From NCBI GenBank assembly GCA_022821965.1, contig JAJECN010000020.1:62001-126000 (forward strand): 64,000 nucleotides of DNA, written 5' to 3'. Position 1 is the first letter of the stretch. Every line of letters begins with the position of its first letter. Source of the DNA: Candidatus Poribacteria bacterium (GTDB lineage: Bacteria; Poribacteria; WGA-4E; WGA-3G). A model generated the notes under the pieces. It saw only the letters and a program-made list of their open reading frames with translations. It had not been told where the DNA came from and did no database searches. Both the position numbers and the translations under genes were made by a program. Of the stretch, positions 16,797-26,080 are shown in pieces.

Positions 16797-18038
16797 TTAT
16801 GCGTTTTTCAATTTCCCCAATAGATCCGTTATTTCCACGTGAATCTGTTCTTCAACCGCTGGCACTAATGCTAACCGATACGGACCGCTGAGGGCATGGT
16901 TCCGAGGTCCTGCTTCATAGCCTGCTTTTAGTCCTAACTCATAAGCCGCTCTTGTCGCAATATAGACCTCACTCCCGTTCGTATATCCAAAGACGAATGT
17001 GTGGGAGAACGGGGACGTTTCGTCCGCAAAGAGTTGATACTCCGAAAAGAGTTCGTGCGATACAGACAGGAAGCAGAGCGTGTCACCGACTGCAAACGCG
17101 CTTATTGGGAAGGGGAGTGTACGCTTTTCACCACTCTTGGCAACTTCTAATAAAGCGGCGTAACGTTCATCGTCAGGGAATTCTTTTATTAACTGCTCGC
17201 ATTCTGCAACCGACGGTGGATCTCGGAACGGCAAATTAACGAGTTTTGAACACGCTTTAAGAGGTGCGGTGGGGACTTCTTCGGCAGTCTTTAACGCTTG
17301 GTGTGTCGCAAATGCGAGTGCGAATCCAGCGACATCACATGCATCGAAACCACCTCGCAATGGATACCCGTTGATGTCTGCTGCGCAGCCTTGTGCGAAC
17401 AGCAAAACGCTTTCCGGCTTCAGGTCCAAGAAATTGCGCAGATGTTCAACAGCATAGCCGGGATAATCAGCCCCCATTTCTTCGCTTGACCAGTGGACAA
17501 TAACCGGGTGTGCAGCATGAGAGAACAGCACCGCGATGATGTCCCCATTTTCGTCATAAGCCCCTAATACATCAACCCACGGCACAACCGGACCTTCCGG
17601 ATTCGGTGCCATGGTAATATAGCCCTCGTCGTTCATTATACGACGGTTGTAGCCGATTTGAACAGGGGCACGTCCTGACCGCAATGTCGCGGGTTCAAGC
17701 GCGTCTACTGCGTCTTTCACCAACTCGGCAAGGCAGGTCGCCAACCACGCCTCGGATTCCTCTGTTATCCACCGTCCATCAACTCCCGGGGCGTTGTGCG
17801 TATGGCTGCAGTTGATAACAACATGCTCTGGCGGTATATCCGTTGCGCTCTGGATTGCCTCAAGTAGTACTTGGTTGTACTGAAGTGGAAACTGTCCGTA
17901 ATCCGCTGTTACGATAGCGAGTTGTTTTTCACCATCCGAAAGCACCAACGCGCGTGCATACAGCTCGGCATAAACTTCGGGCTTGTCCTTTATGGAGGTA
18001 ATCACAGTCTCTGAGGCACCCGCCATGAGGGTATCCAT
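16797..18038 (-). CDS. Neutral/alkaline ceramidase-like hydrolase
   Basis: 413 residues from the ATG at 18038, preceded by AAGGAG on the minus strand; a longer frame to 18161 would run into the next gene and lacks such a site. Features of the ceramidase N-terminal superfamily: LAIVTADYGQFP, VINCSHTHNAPG with metal-type His pair, VLFSHAAHPVIV, FAQGCAADINGYPL and a late FVFGYTNGSEVYI. True ceramidases are about 650 residues and exported; this is shorter and lacks a signal peptide, so the substrate may be a different amide. It follows the flavin monooxygenase gene with 41 bp between, probably one operon. Confidence 0.7.
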   Translation of the reverse strand: MDTLMAGASETVITSIKDKPEVYAELYARALVLSDGEKQLAIVTADYGQFPLQYNQVLLEAIQSATDIPPEHVVINCSHTHNAPGVDGRWITEESEAWLATCLAELVKDAVDALEPATLRSGRAPVQIGYNRRIMNDEGYITMAPNPEGPVVPWVDVLGAYDENGDIIAVLFSHAAHPVIVHWSSEEMGADYPGYAVEHLRNFLDLKPESVLLFAQGCAADINGYPLRGGFDACDVAGFALAFATHQALKTAEEVPTAPLKACSKLVNLPFRDPPSVAECEQLIKEFPDDERYAALLEVAKSGEKRTLPFPISAFAVGDTLCFLSVSHELFSEYQLFADETSPFSHTFVFGYTNGSEVYIATRAAYELGLKAGYEAGPRNHALSGPYRLALVPAVEEQIHVEITDLLGKLKNA

Positions 18039-18079
18039 AAAATTACTCCTTGTCCTGACATTACGATGTACGGTGACTC

Positions 18080-19138
18080 TTAAGTCAAATCCGCCAGTTG
18101 TGGCATGACCTCGTTCTTGAGGAGTGTCATTGAGTTCAACCACTGTTCTTTCGGTTCCCACTCGTGTCCCATGGCGAGTAAGACCCCAAAACCACCGACT
18201 TCATCGTAAAGTTCGCGCAAACGATTGGCAACGTGATCCGGACTTCCAACAATCCACAAGGTATCTAACAAATGCTCGAGGGTCATATCCGCGTCGTCCA
18301 TATCTGGATCCGGTTTGAAGTTCCCCGGGCTAAATAACTTGAACCAATAGTCCGTAAAATCGCGTCCGAGCGTGCCTTCAAGTGCCTCTTTACGCGCCTG
18401 TTCGGTCGTATCCGCAACATAGACTTCACGGGCAATGCGCCACGTCGAGCGAGATGGCGATAAGCCAGTCTTTTCCGCGCCCTCTTCCACCGCGTCCCAG
18501 TGGGTCTTGATAGTAGAAACATGCGCTAAATTAATACTCATCGGAATCCAGCCCCGTTCACCAGCGAAGATTAACGTGTCCGACCTTGCGGAAGACCCTG
18601 CCAACGCAATTGGCGGATGCGGTTTCTGATAAGGCTTCATGTGGACACTTACAATGTTCGGACGGTACTCAGGGATCTTAAATTCCCAGAAGTCGGTTTT
18701 GTAATGTCCGGGTTCTGGGTCTGTCCAAATTTTGAGTACGGCATCAATCCCTTCTCGGGTAGACTTCCGTCTGTCCCCGTCTGCCATGAACATCTCCGCA
18801 TCGCTCGGTGTGGAACTTGAACCAACCCCCCAGTGAAAGCGTCCGTGCGTTTGGTGATCCAGTTGCGCGATGCGATGCGCCACAACGGCAGGATTGTGTA
18901 TCGGCATACAGGTGATCCCCGTGCCGAAAATGATGTTCTCTGTCATCGCAGCCGCTTTTGCAATAAAGAGATCTGGAGACGGAATATTCTCCCACGTAAA
19001 CGTGAAATGCTCACCGACGTAAGCTTCTTTGTAGCCCAGTTCGTCCAGGACTATCATCTGCTCAAGATCGTCGTCTAACGTTTTAGTAGTGTCGCTACCG
19101 GGTGGATGCAATGGCATTGTGAAAAAACCGAGTTCCAT
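18080..19138 (-). CDS. Luciferase-like flavin-dependent monooxygenase
   Basis: 352 residues of the bacterial-luciferase/F420 TIM-barrel family: MELGFFTMPLHPPGSD, LDELGYKEAYVGEHF, IIFGTGITCMPIHNPAVVAH, LDHQTHGRFHWGVGSSS and a later PPIALAGSSARS. These enzymes use reduced flavin and oxygen to oxidise small organic substrates such as alkanesulfonates, nitrilotriacetate or aldehydes. The substrate is unknown. ATG 19138 is backed by AAGGAG. It is transcribed divergently from the LivJ-like lipoprotein gene and leads an apparent two-gene unit with the ceramidase-like gene. Confidence 0.8.
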   Translation of the reverse strand: MELGFFTMPLHPPGSDTTKTLDDDLEQMIVLDELGYKEAYVGEHFTFTWENIPSPDLFIAKAAAMTENIIFGTGITCMPIHNPAVVAHRIAQLDHQTHGRFHWGVGSSSTPSDAEMFMADGDRRKSTREGIDAVLKIWTDPEPGHYKTDFWEFKIPEYRPNIVSVHMKPYQKPHPPIALAGSSARSDTLIFAGERGWIPMSINLAHVSTIKTHWDAVEEGAEKTGLSPSRSTWRIAREVYVADTTEQARKEALEGTLGRDFTDYWFKLFSPGNFKPDPDMDDADMTLEHLLDTLWIVGSPDHVANRLRELYDEVGGFGVLLAMGHEWEPKEQWLNSMTLLKNEVMPQLADLT

Positions 19139-19274
19139 GAAAAGGCTCCTTCGTGTATTCCTAATTTTCTAACTATTGGGTTTTACTCCGTTTTTTACCG
19201 TTTATGCTACGAACTAAGTCTGTTGCAAGCGATATGTTGTCACGGAAGAGGTCAGTTAACCGTATTTTAGAAAC

Positions 19275-19303
19275 TTGACAAAATCGGTTGGATGTGTTAC
19301 TGT
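19275..19303 (+). promoter_or_regulatory. Promoter for the 19392 lipoprotein gene
   Basis: TTGACA (19275-19280), 17-base spacer, TACTGT (19298-19303); GGAAGGAG lies at 19371-19378 before the ATG. Confidence 0.55.
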
Positions 19304-19391
19304 TTTCACGAAACTTTAGAACATTAGGTAACAAAGTTACCACAAATCCAAATATTTTTCAAGCATTTTCCGGAAGGAGAAAATCTACAGT

Positions 19392-20573
19392 ATGCATGCA
19401 AGAATTTTTATCTTAATTTCAGTTATTCTGCTTACCGCCCTAACGGGATGTGAACGAGCAAGCCAGATGGTTCAGCCCGATGCTACCACTGCTCCGACTG
19501 AAACAACATTGAAAATTGGTGTAATTCAGCCAAAGTACAGTTACACAACCTTTAGCCAAGGTGCTGAGACCGCCCGTGTTCAAATCAATGAAAACGGAGG
19601 GGTACTTGGTATGCGGGTAGAGTTTATCAGTCGAAATAATCAACTCATAGAGAATGAGCTTCCGACACCCGAAGCAAGTATTGGTGCTGCGAAAGAACTC
19701 ATTGAGATGGAAAACGTCTTCGCGTTACTCGGTCCCGTTCGTTCCACTATGTCTATTGAGGTCGGTCCAATTGCGCAACAGGCACAGCGGCTTATGCTTC
19801 CTGGCTCCAGCGGCTCGAATGTACCAGCAGTTGGAGATTACGTTTTTCTGATTACAGTGCCCAACCCATTTCAAGGAAAAGTGATGGCGAGTTTCGCTAT
19901 GAACCCTAATGAACTTGGTGCCAAAACAGCTGCGACAATTTATGAGGAAGATGATGACTACTCCATTGATCTCGTCCAAGCGTTTGAAGCAGCTTTTCAG
20001 GAAATCGGTGGAGAAATTGTTCATAGTGGTGCCTATTCCGCTGGCAATACGATCCTTACTGACTTGCTCACCGAAATTCATGATGCCACGCCTGACGTTA
20101 TCTTCTGTCCCGGTCATCAGCCAGAAGTACCGCTATTGATAAACGAAGCACGTCAAATCGGCATCAAAGCGACCTTCCTTGGTGGGAGTGCGTGGGATGA
20201 TAGAGAACGCTTCCTCAGCGTTTTAGACAATATCAGTGTTCTGGATGGCAGCTATTATCCGACTAATTTTTCTGTCGCAACGCAGGATGTAGATGTTCAA
20301 GAATTTGTGAAGGGGTACACGGCACTGTTTGAGAGTCCACCGGATGGTGTTGCAGCGTCAGGCTACGATGCGATGCGACTCTTGGCACGGGCAATAGAGA
20401 CAGCAGGTTCGCTTGATCCGATGGCTGTTCGTGATGCGTTCGCAAAGGTCAGCGATTACAAAGGGGCAACAACCATTTCACATTACGATGCGAACCGCCA
20501 CCCCGTCAAAAGTCTCGCAATCCAAGTCATTCGGGGTGGACAGGTGGAGCACTACAAAGTTGTGGAACCGTAG
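19392..20573 (+). CDS. LivJ-like substrate-binding lipoprotein
   Basis: 393 residues. Lipoprotein signal with lipobox LTGC (Cys19), then a type I periplasmic binding fold: LKIGVIQPKYSYTTFSQGAE, VQINENGGVLGMRVEFI, VFALLGPVRSTMS, LPGSSGSNVPAVGDYVFLIT and GYDAMRLLARAIETAG. Paralogue of the protein at 10920, sharing the NRHPVK motif near the C-terminus. The ligand is probably a small amide or amino acid but is not determinable. No permease or ATPase is adjacent; the gene is followed 14 bp later by a HAD phosphatase, so both may be co-transcribed. Confidence 0.8.
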   Translation: MHARIFILISVILLTALTGCERASQMVQPDATTAPTETTLKIGVIQPKYSYTTFSQGAETARVQINENGGVLGMRVEFISRNNQLIENELPTPEASIGAAKELIEMENVFALLGPVRSTMSIEVGPIAQQAQRLMLPGSSGSNVPAVGDYVFLITVPNPFQGKVMASFAMNPNELGAKTAATIYEEDDDYSIDLVQAFEAAFQEIGGEIVHSGAYSAGNTILTDLLTEIHDATPDVIFCPGHQPEVPLLINEARQIGIKATFLGGSAWDDRERFLSVLDNISVLDGSYYPTNFSVATQDVDVQEFVKGYTALFESPPDGVAASGYDAMRLLARAIETAGSLDPMAVRDAFAKVSDYKGATTISHYDANRHPVKSLAIQVIRGGQVEHYKVVEP

Positions 20574-20587
20574 CGCACGAGAGGACA

Positions 20588-21367
20588 ATGCAGAAAATAT
20601 CACCAACGCGCCCGAAGGCTTTTTTGATTGATTTAGACGGGACGCTCTATTTTAAAGGCGAACCTTGCCCCGGCGCAATCGAAACTGTTAACTACCTACG
20701 TCAGGAGAAGTACCAACTCCGATTTTTGACGAATACGACTGCCAAAACGCCGAAGATGCTTCACGAACAGATGCAAGCGTTGGGCTTTGACATCTACGAA
20801 GATGAGATTTTCAATGCAACTTACGCCTGTCTCCAATATTTACGCGCACAACCTGAGATAAGCTGCCACTTCATGGTTGACGATGCCGTCAAAGCGTTTT
20901 TCAAAGAGATATCGGTAGATGACGATGCCCCTGATTTTGTCGTCGTTGGAGACTACGGCGAACGGTTTGATTTTCACGCTTTAAATCACGCCTTTCGTCT
21001 GTTAATGAATGGGGCTGAGTTGATAGCATTGCAGAAAGGACTCTACTGGTTTTCTTCTGAGGGAATGTTCTTAGATTGTGGGGCATTCGTGACGCTTCTG
21101 GAAGCAGCCGCAGGCAAAACCGCTAAAGTCATGGGCAAACCGAGTGAGACGTTTTTCAAGTTAGCACTTGAGAGTCTTCAGCTTTCGCCAAGTGAAGTAA
21201 TCGTAGTTGGCGACGACATCACCTCTGATATAGTTGGCGCACAAACAATGGAGATGCAGAGTATTCTCGTCAAGACTGGAAAGTTTAAATCCGATCAATT
21301 GGAAGCCCCGGTTGCAGAACCAACATGGGTGCTTAAGGATGTCTCGGAGTTAGCACAACTCTTTTAA
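20588..21367 (+). CDS. HAD superfamily hydrolase (subclass IIA, NagD/LHPP-like)
   Basis: 259 residues. Motif I is DLDGT at 15-19 (nucleophile D15, acid D17), motif II FLTNTTAKT, motif III VMGKPSETFF with the conserved Lys, motif IV VVGDDITSD. The cap sits between motifs II and III, as in NagD, phosphoglycolate phosphatase and LHPP-type enzymes. It would dephosphorylate small phosphorylated metabolites in the cytoplasm. The ATG at 20588 is 14 bp after the lipoprotein stop, behind GAGAGGA. Confidence 0.85.
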   Translation: MQKISPTRPKAFLIDLDGTLYFKGEPCPGAIETVNYLRQEKYQLRFLTNTTAKTPKMLHEQMQALGFDIYEDEIFNATYACLQYLRAQPEISCHFMVDDAVKAFFKEISVDDDAPDFVVVGDYGERFDFHALNHAFRLLMNGAELIALQKGLYWFSSEGMFLDCGAFVTLLEAAAGKTAKVMGKPSETFFKLALESLQLSPSEVIVVGDDITSDIVGAQTMEMQSILVKTGKFKSDQLEAPVAEPTWVLKDVSELAQLF

Positions 21368-21416
21368 ACACAATGTTTTCACACACTTTTCCATAGAAGT
21401 ATTGGAGGCAACACCT

Positions 21417-22457
21417 ATGGCAAACCAACTCACTCAACTCGGTGTCGTCGGATGCGGATGGGCAGGTCGTCAAGCTATCCAAGCTGCCAACGCCACCGCT
21501 CGCCTAAACGTCATTGCGATTGCGGAGCGCGATCCTGCTCGTCGTGCGGAAGCAGGAGATGAGAGTGAAGTCCCGCATCGCTATGCCGACTATCACGAAC
21601 TCCTTGACAATCCGGCTGTTGAAGCGGTCTATCTCGCTACGGGACCAGACGGTAGGCTACAGCAGGTACTGGATACGCTCAATGCGGGGAAGCATGTCTT
21701 GGTACAAAAGCCGCACGCGATCCGCGCCCCCGAAATTTTAGAGATGGAGTCAGCGGCACAAGAAGCCGGGAAAACGCTCCAATTCTGCTATTTTATGCGC
21801 CACTTCCCGAATAACCGAAAGATTCGGAGTGCTGTCCTGAACGGCGCAATTGGCGACCTCTATCACGCCCGCGTCTTTGGAAAGTACAACTTCATCCCGG
21901 ACTTTGATACCAACAGTCGTTGGTTGCATGTCTACGGGCAGAAGGGTGGTTCATTGGGACAGCATTACTCCCATGAACTCAACCTCACTTGGTGGTGGAT
22001 GGGATGTCCGAAACCGGAGTGGGCATTTGCTGCGAAGCACGTGCTTTACCCACAATATGACGGACCTGAAGGTGCAGCGGAGGACTATTTCACCGGTATC
22101 CTCGGATGCGAAGGTAGGAAAACCATCCAAATCGACTGTTCTCGGATGAGCCACTCGGATTCCGCGAGTGTCGTTGAACTTTACGGCACCACCGGCGCAA
22201 TCACGAGTGGTGGTATATCCCGCTTTAAAGATGGCGAGTTTATCCGAGAGGATATTGATGAACCGCTTGAGATTGACCACGGTGAACTGCCTGAAGAGGT
22301 GCATGTCTTCTACTATGAATTGAACCACTTCGGCATGGCGATAGCGGGTGAGGTAGTGCCCGATGTCTCAGCACCGGATGCTTATGTCTTTATGCAAATC
22401 TTAGATGCGTTTTACGACAGTGCGAAGAGCGGTGAGAAAGTGGACATCGCCTCGTAG
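21417..22457 (+). CDS. Gfo/Idh/MocA family oxidoreductase
   Basis: 346 residues from ATG 21417, 8 bp after GGAGG; a TTG 15 bp earlier overlaps that site and is rejected. Rossmann motif VVGCGWAGR near the N-terminus binds NAD(P). The usual EKP motif appears as QKPHA, with Gln for Glu. HYSHELNLTWWWMG and a C-terminal beta-sheet domain complete the fold. Such enzymes oxidise or reduce sugars and inositols. It is only distantly related to the four-copy array that starts 82 bp downstream. Confidence 0.8.
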   Translation: MANQLTQLGVVGCGWAGRQAIQAANATARLNVIAIAERDPARRAEAGDESEVPHRYADYHELLDNPAVEAVYLATGPDGRLQQVLDTLNAGKHVLVQKPHAIRAPEILEMESAAQEAGKTLQFCYFMRHFPNNRKIRSAVLNGAIGDLYHARVFGKYNFIPDFDTNSRWLHVYGQKGGSLGQHYSHELNLTWWWMGCPKPEWAFAAKHVLYPQYDGPEGAAEDYFTGILGCEGRKTIQIDCSRMSHSDSASVVELYGTTGAITSGGISRFKDGEFIREDIDEPLEIDHGELPEEVHVFYYELNHFGMAIAGEVVPDVSAPDAYVFMQILDAFYDSAKSGEKVDIAS

Positions 22458-22478
22458 CAGCGAATCCTGAAATAACGT

Positions 22479-22507
22479 TTGACAAAAACATTTTCTACTG
22501 TTAATCT
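22479..22507 (+). promoter_or_regulatory. Promoter for the first array paralogue
   Basis: TTGACA (22479-22484), 17-base spacer, TAATCT (22502-22507). The start codon at 22540 follows AAGGAGACA, a leader kept in front of all four paralogues. Confidence 0.5.
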
Positions 22508-22539
22508 GATACAACCTCGGATACTAAGGAGACAGTCCT

Positions 22540-23586
22540 ATGTATAAAACTGCGATGTTAGGGTGTGGCGGTCGCGCCCGAGGACACGCAGATGCGTATC
22601 GCTTCGTCAAACGCGGAAAACTCGCTGCAATCTGCGATATGAATGAAGAACGCCTCAACAGATTCGGAGACGACTTCGGTATATCTTCGCGTTACACCGA
22701 TTTGGACGAGATGCTTGAAAAAGAGAAACCCGATGTCCTCCATATCGTCACAAGCCCTGTGGTTCCGAGTCGTGAGGAACGTCTCCGTTATCCGTTGATG
22801 AAACAGGCATCGGATCACGGCGTGCCAGCGGCGATTATTGAGAAACCGGTCGCTATTGAAGGCGAGGATTGGAAACAGATTGCGGGGTTAGCCGAAGAGA
22901 CGAAAACGAAATTTGTTGTCAATACACAACTCGACTTCCACCCCAAGAATCTGGAGTTAAAAAAAGATGTCGCAGAGGGACGGATCGGCGAGATTCGGTT
23001 TATTGATGCCAGTACACGTAGTAGACCCTCTGAGCAGGGAGGGCATGTGCTACAGTTGGTGTCCTCATACATTGACAACGCGCGGCCGGTGCGAGTTCTT
23101 GGACAAATCTCTGGAAGCGAAAATTTAAATTCTGCTCCCGGTGGTCATCCGTCTCCGACGCATGCTGTCGCTCACGTTTTGCATGAAAATGGTGTCCACG
23201 TCTCTGTTGCATTTGGAACAGAGATGGCACAAAAGGCATCCGATGACCCGGGTATCTATGGACACAAACGTGTATTTGTTGCTGGGACAAAAGGATTTGT
23301 ACACTGGCGTTTCAGTAGTTGGGAACGTTCAACGCTGGAGGGTGGCTATGAGGGCGGGCCGTTGAACTATGGAGAGCAAGATGTCGTTGCGCAGGCGAAC
23401 TTCACCGAAGCCATTTTCGATTGGTTAGACGATGAGAGCAATGTCCATCCGACGCATCTTAGGCAATCGCTCGTTGAGAATAACATTATCTTAGGGATGT
23501 ACTACAGCGGGATAACAAATGAGATTATTGAACTCCCGTTTGAACCGCCCGATGGGTTAATGGACGCACTTCGAGAGAAGTTATAG
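22540..23586 (+). CDS. Gfo/Idh/MocA oxidoreductase, array paralogue 1
   Basis: 348 residues. Rossmann motif LGCGGRARGHADAYR (about 7-21), EKP motif in IEKPVAIEGEDW, then IGEIRFIDAS and the substrate-domain strand KGFVHWRFSSWER. It begins MYKTAMLGCGG and is nearly identical over long stretches to the genes at 23789, 24913 and 27386. Differences concentrate in residues about 190-235 (SGSENLNSAPGGHPSPTHAV and following). Substrate unknown; probably a sugar or cyclitol oxidised with NAD(P). Confidence 0.85.
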   Translation: MYKTAMLGCGGRARGHADAYRFVKRGKLAAICDMNEERLNRFGDDFGISSRYTDLDEMLEKEKPDVLHIVTSPVVPSREERLRYPLMKQASDHGVPAAIIEKPVAIEGEDWKQIAGLAEETKTKFVVNTQLDFHPKNLELKKDVAEGRIGEIRFIDASTRSRPSEQGGHVLQLVSSYIDNARPVRVLGQISGSENLNSAPGGHPSPTHAVAHVLHENGVHVSVAFGTEMAQKASDDPGIYGHKRVFVAGTKGFVHWRFSSWERSTLEGGYEGGPLNYGEQDVVAQANFTEAIFDWLDDESNVHPTHLRQSLVENNIILGMYYSGITNEIIELPFEPPDGLMDALREKL

Positions 23587-23601
23587 TAAAGTTAACTTGT
23601 A

Positions 23602-23765
23602 CAGGACTTACGCAAAATCCCTGCTTATTGGAGCAATCGGAAGATTGGAAGGCGGGAAGGGTGGGGGGAAGTACCCCATCCTTCCATCCGACAGGAGGCG
23701 CGCGAAGGGTAGGAGATTCCTTCCATTCTTCCATCCTTGAATAGGTGCGTTGTGCGTAAGTCCTA
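23602..23765. mobile_element. MITE-like element, AGGACTTACGCA family, copy 2
   Basis: Inverted ends AGGACTTACGCA (23603-23614) and TGCGTAAGTCCT (23753-23764) enclose about 140 bp with strong G-run/C-run self-complementarity (GGGTGGGGGGAAG and CCCCATCCTTCC). The flanks TTGTA and AATAG do not form a target duplication. It occupies the promoter region of paralogue 2, ending about 10 bp before its AAGGAGACA site. Confidence 0.7.
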
Positions 23766-23788
23766 AATAGTATTGAAGGAGACATTTT

Positions 23789-24832
23789 ATGTATAAAACA
23801 GCGTTCTTAGGGTGCGGGGGTCGTGCCCGTGCGCACGCCGATGCCTACCGCTTCGTCAAACGTGGCAAGATCGGCGCAATTTGCGATATGAACGAGGAAC
23901 TACTCAACAGCTTTGGAGACGACTTTGGGGTTTCGTCGCGCTACACCGATTTGGACGAGATGCTTGAAAAAGAGAAACCGGATGTCCTTCACATTGTCAC
24001 GGCACCGGTGTTACGCGGCACCAACCAACGTATTCGGTATTCACTGATGAAACAGGCATCGGATGCGGGTGTTCCGGCAGCGATTGTCGAAAAACCGATT
24101 GCCGTTGAAAGCGAGGACTGGAAGCAGCTTGCCGGATTAGCAGAAGAGACACAAACGAAGTTTGTCGTTAATACACAACTCAACTTCCACCCGAAAAACT
24201 TAGAACTGAAGCGGGATGTCGCAGACGGTAGAATCGGCGAAATCAAGTTTATCGATGCCAGCGCACGCAGCACGCCTGTCGATCAGGCACCGCATGTGTT
24301 ACAGCTCGTCTCTTCCTACATCGACAACTCGCGTCCGGTGCGGGTGCTCGGACAGGTCTCTGGTGCTCAGGATTTGGACTCCACTCAGCCTTCCCCTATG
24401 CATGCTGCTGCGCAAGCGCTATATGAAAATGGACTTCACGTCTCTCTCGCATTCGGGACAGGTGTAGGGCAGAAAGTACCTAAAGAACCGGATGCGGGGA
24501 ATCACACCCACAAACGCGTCTTTGTCGTCGGCACGAAAGGATTTGTGCACTGGCGGTTTAGCAGTTGGGAACGCGCCACACCAGAGGGGGGTTACGAAAG
24601 CGGTCCGCTTGACTACGGAGAGCAGGATGTCGTCGCGCAGGGTAATCTCACCGAAGCCGTTTTCGATTGGTTAGATGATGAGAACAAGCAGCATCCGACA
24701 CATCTCAAGCAGTCACTTGCGGAGTTCAACCTGCTTTTGGGAATTTACTACAGTGGTGTAACAAATGAGATTATAGACCTCCCATTTGAACCACCCGACG
24801 GGTTAATTGATATACTCCGAGAGAGGCTATAG
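23789..24832 (+). CDS. Gfo/Idh/MocA oxidoreductase, array paralogue 2
   Basis: 347 residues, same layout as paralogue 1: LGCGGRARAHADAYR, VEKPIAVESEDW, IGEIKFIDASARSTPVDQAP. The variable segment here reads SGAQDLDSTQPSPMHAAAQ, then GVGQKVPKEPDAGNH. ATG 23789 follows AAGGAGACA. Its native upstream region has been replaced or displaced by the MITE-like element. Confidence 0.85.
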   Translation: MYKTAFLGCGGRARAHADAYRFVKRGKIGAICDMNEELLNSFGDDFGVSSRYTDLDEMLEKEKPDVLHIVTAPVLRGTNQRIRYSLMKQASDAGVPAAIVEKPIAVESEDWKQLAGLAEETQTKFVVNTQLNFHPKNLELKRDVADGRIGEIKFIDASARSTPVDQAPHVLQLVSSYIDNSRPVRVLGQVSGAQDLDSTQPSPMHAAAQALYENGLHVSLAFGTGVGQKVPKEPDAGNHTHKRVFVVGTKGFVHWRFSSWERATPEGGYESGPLDYGEQDVVAQGNLTEAVFDWLDDENKQHPTHLKQSLAEFNLLLGIYYSGVTNEIIDLPFEPPDGLIDILRERL

Positions 24833-24912
24833 GAAGGTAACTCGTATTTTTTTTGTTGACATCTAACCATTTTGGCTTGATGTTGGCGAGAGTATTTTAA
24901 GGAGACAGTTTC

Positions 24913-25950
24913 ATGTATAAAACAGCGTTCTTAGGGTGTGGCGGTCGTGCTCGCGCCCATGCAAGTGCCTACCGTTTCGTCAAACGCGGCAAAATCGGCG
25001 CGATCTGCGATATGAATGAAGAACTCCTCAACAAATTTGGAGATGACTTCGACGTTTCCTCACGCTACACCGACCTTGATGAGATGCTTGAGAAAGAAAA
25101 GCCGGATGTCCTCCACATCGTCACTGCTCCAGTGCTGCGGGGGACGAGTGAGCGTATCCGATATCCGTTGATGAAGCAAGCATCGGATGCTGGAGTTCCG
25201 GCGGCGATTGTGGAAAAACCGATTGCCGTTGAGAGCGAAGATTGGAAGCAGATTGCGGGATTGGCAGAAGAAACGGAAACGAAGTTTGTCGTTAATACAC
25301 AACTTAACTTTCACCCCCAAAACTTGGAATTAAAGCAGGATGTGGCAGAAGGACGGATCGGCGAGATTAAGTTCATTGATGCCAGCGCACGCAGCACACC
25401 AGTAGATCAAGCACCCCACGTGCTGCAGTTAGTTTCGTCCTATATTGATAACTCACGTCCAGTGCGGGTGCTGGGTCAAATCTCGGGGAGAGAACAGTTA
25501 GACTCTGCACAGCCGTCTCCCATGCATGCCGCTGGACAAGCCATATATGAGAACGGTCTCCATGTCTCTCTTGCGTTTGGGACCGGTATGGGAACATTGG
25601 CATCGGACAGTGAGAGCACTGTTGCGCATAAACGTGTTTTTGTCGTCGGAACAAAAGGTTTTGTGCATTGGCGTTTCAGCAGTTGGGAACGTGCAACACC
25701 AGAGGGTGGCTACGAAGGCGGTCCACTCAACTATGGCGAACAAGACATCGCTGCACAAGGCAATCTCACTGAGGCTGTCTTTGACTGGCTCGACGATGAA
25801 AATAACGTACACCCAACGCATCTCAAGCAATCACTTGCAGAGTTCAACCTACTTTTAGGTCTTTACTACAGCGGGATAACGAACCAAATTATTGATCTCC
25901 CATTTGAACCACCTGACGGCTTGATGGACTCGCTCCGAGAAAAGTTATAG
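24913..25950 (+). CDS. Gfo/Idh/MocA oxidoreductase, array paralogue 3
   Basis: 345 residues. LGCGGRARAHASAYR Rossmann motif, VEKPIAVESEDW, and KGFVHWRFSSWER in the C-terminal domain. The variable segment is SGREQLDSAQPSPMHAAGQ and GMGTLASDSESTVAH. It follows AAGGAGACA. TTGACA occurs at the 5' side of the spacer, but the matching -10 box is weak. Closest in sequence to paralogue 2. Confidence 0.85.
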   Translation: MYKTAFLGCGGRARAHASAYRFVKRGKIGAICDMNEELLNKFGDDFDVSSRYTDLDEMLEKEKPDVLHIVTAPVLRGTSERIRYPLMKQASDAGVPAAIVEKPIAVESEDWKQIAGLAEETETKFVVNTQLNFHPQNLELKQDVAEGRIGEIKFIDASARSTPVDQAPHVLQLVSSYIDNSRPVRVLGQISGREQLDSAQPSPMHAAGQAIYENGLHVSLAFGTGMGTLASDSESTVAHKRVFVVGTKGFVHWRFSSWERATPEGGYEGGPLNYGEQDIAAQGNLTEAVFDWLDDENNVHPTHLKQSLAEFNLLLGLYYSGITNQIIDLPFEPPDGLMDSLREKL

Positions 25951-25959
25951 ACTTTGGTG

Positions 25960-26005
25960 GGCGTAGCGGCGGCAGGTGAGGTCTTAACCTGCCGCAGACT
26001 ACGCC
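25960..26005. repeat. 46-bp compound hairpin after paralogue 3
   Basis: Outer arms GGCGTAG (25960-25966) and CTACGCC (25999-26005), inner arms GGCAGGT (25971-25977) and ACCTGCC (25987-25993). No T-run follows, so it is more likely a REP-like palindrome than a terminator. Confidence 0.5.
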
Positions 26006-26011
26006 GAAAAA

Positions 26012-26041
26012 TTGACATGCCTCCCGCACGTGTGCTATAAT
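26012..26041 (+). promoter_or_regulatory. Strong promoter for the Rpn gene
   Basis: Perfect TTGACA (26012-26017) and TATAAT (26036-26041) with an 18-base spacer, 40 bp upstream of the Rpn start codon. Confidence 0.7.
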
Positions 26042-26080
26042 TTCCAAAAAGAGACGCACTAAAACCGAGAAAGGAATGAG

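Noticed and set aside
25960-26005. Compound hairpin as a terminator for the Gfo/Idh array
   Set aside because: No T-run follows in either direction; kept as a repeat only.
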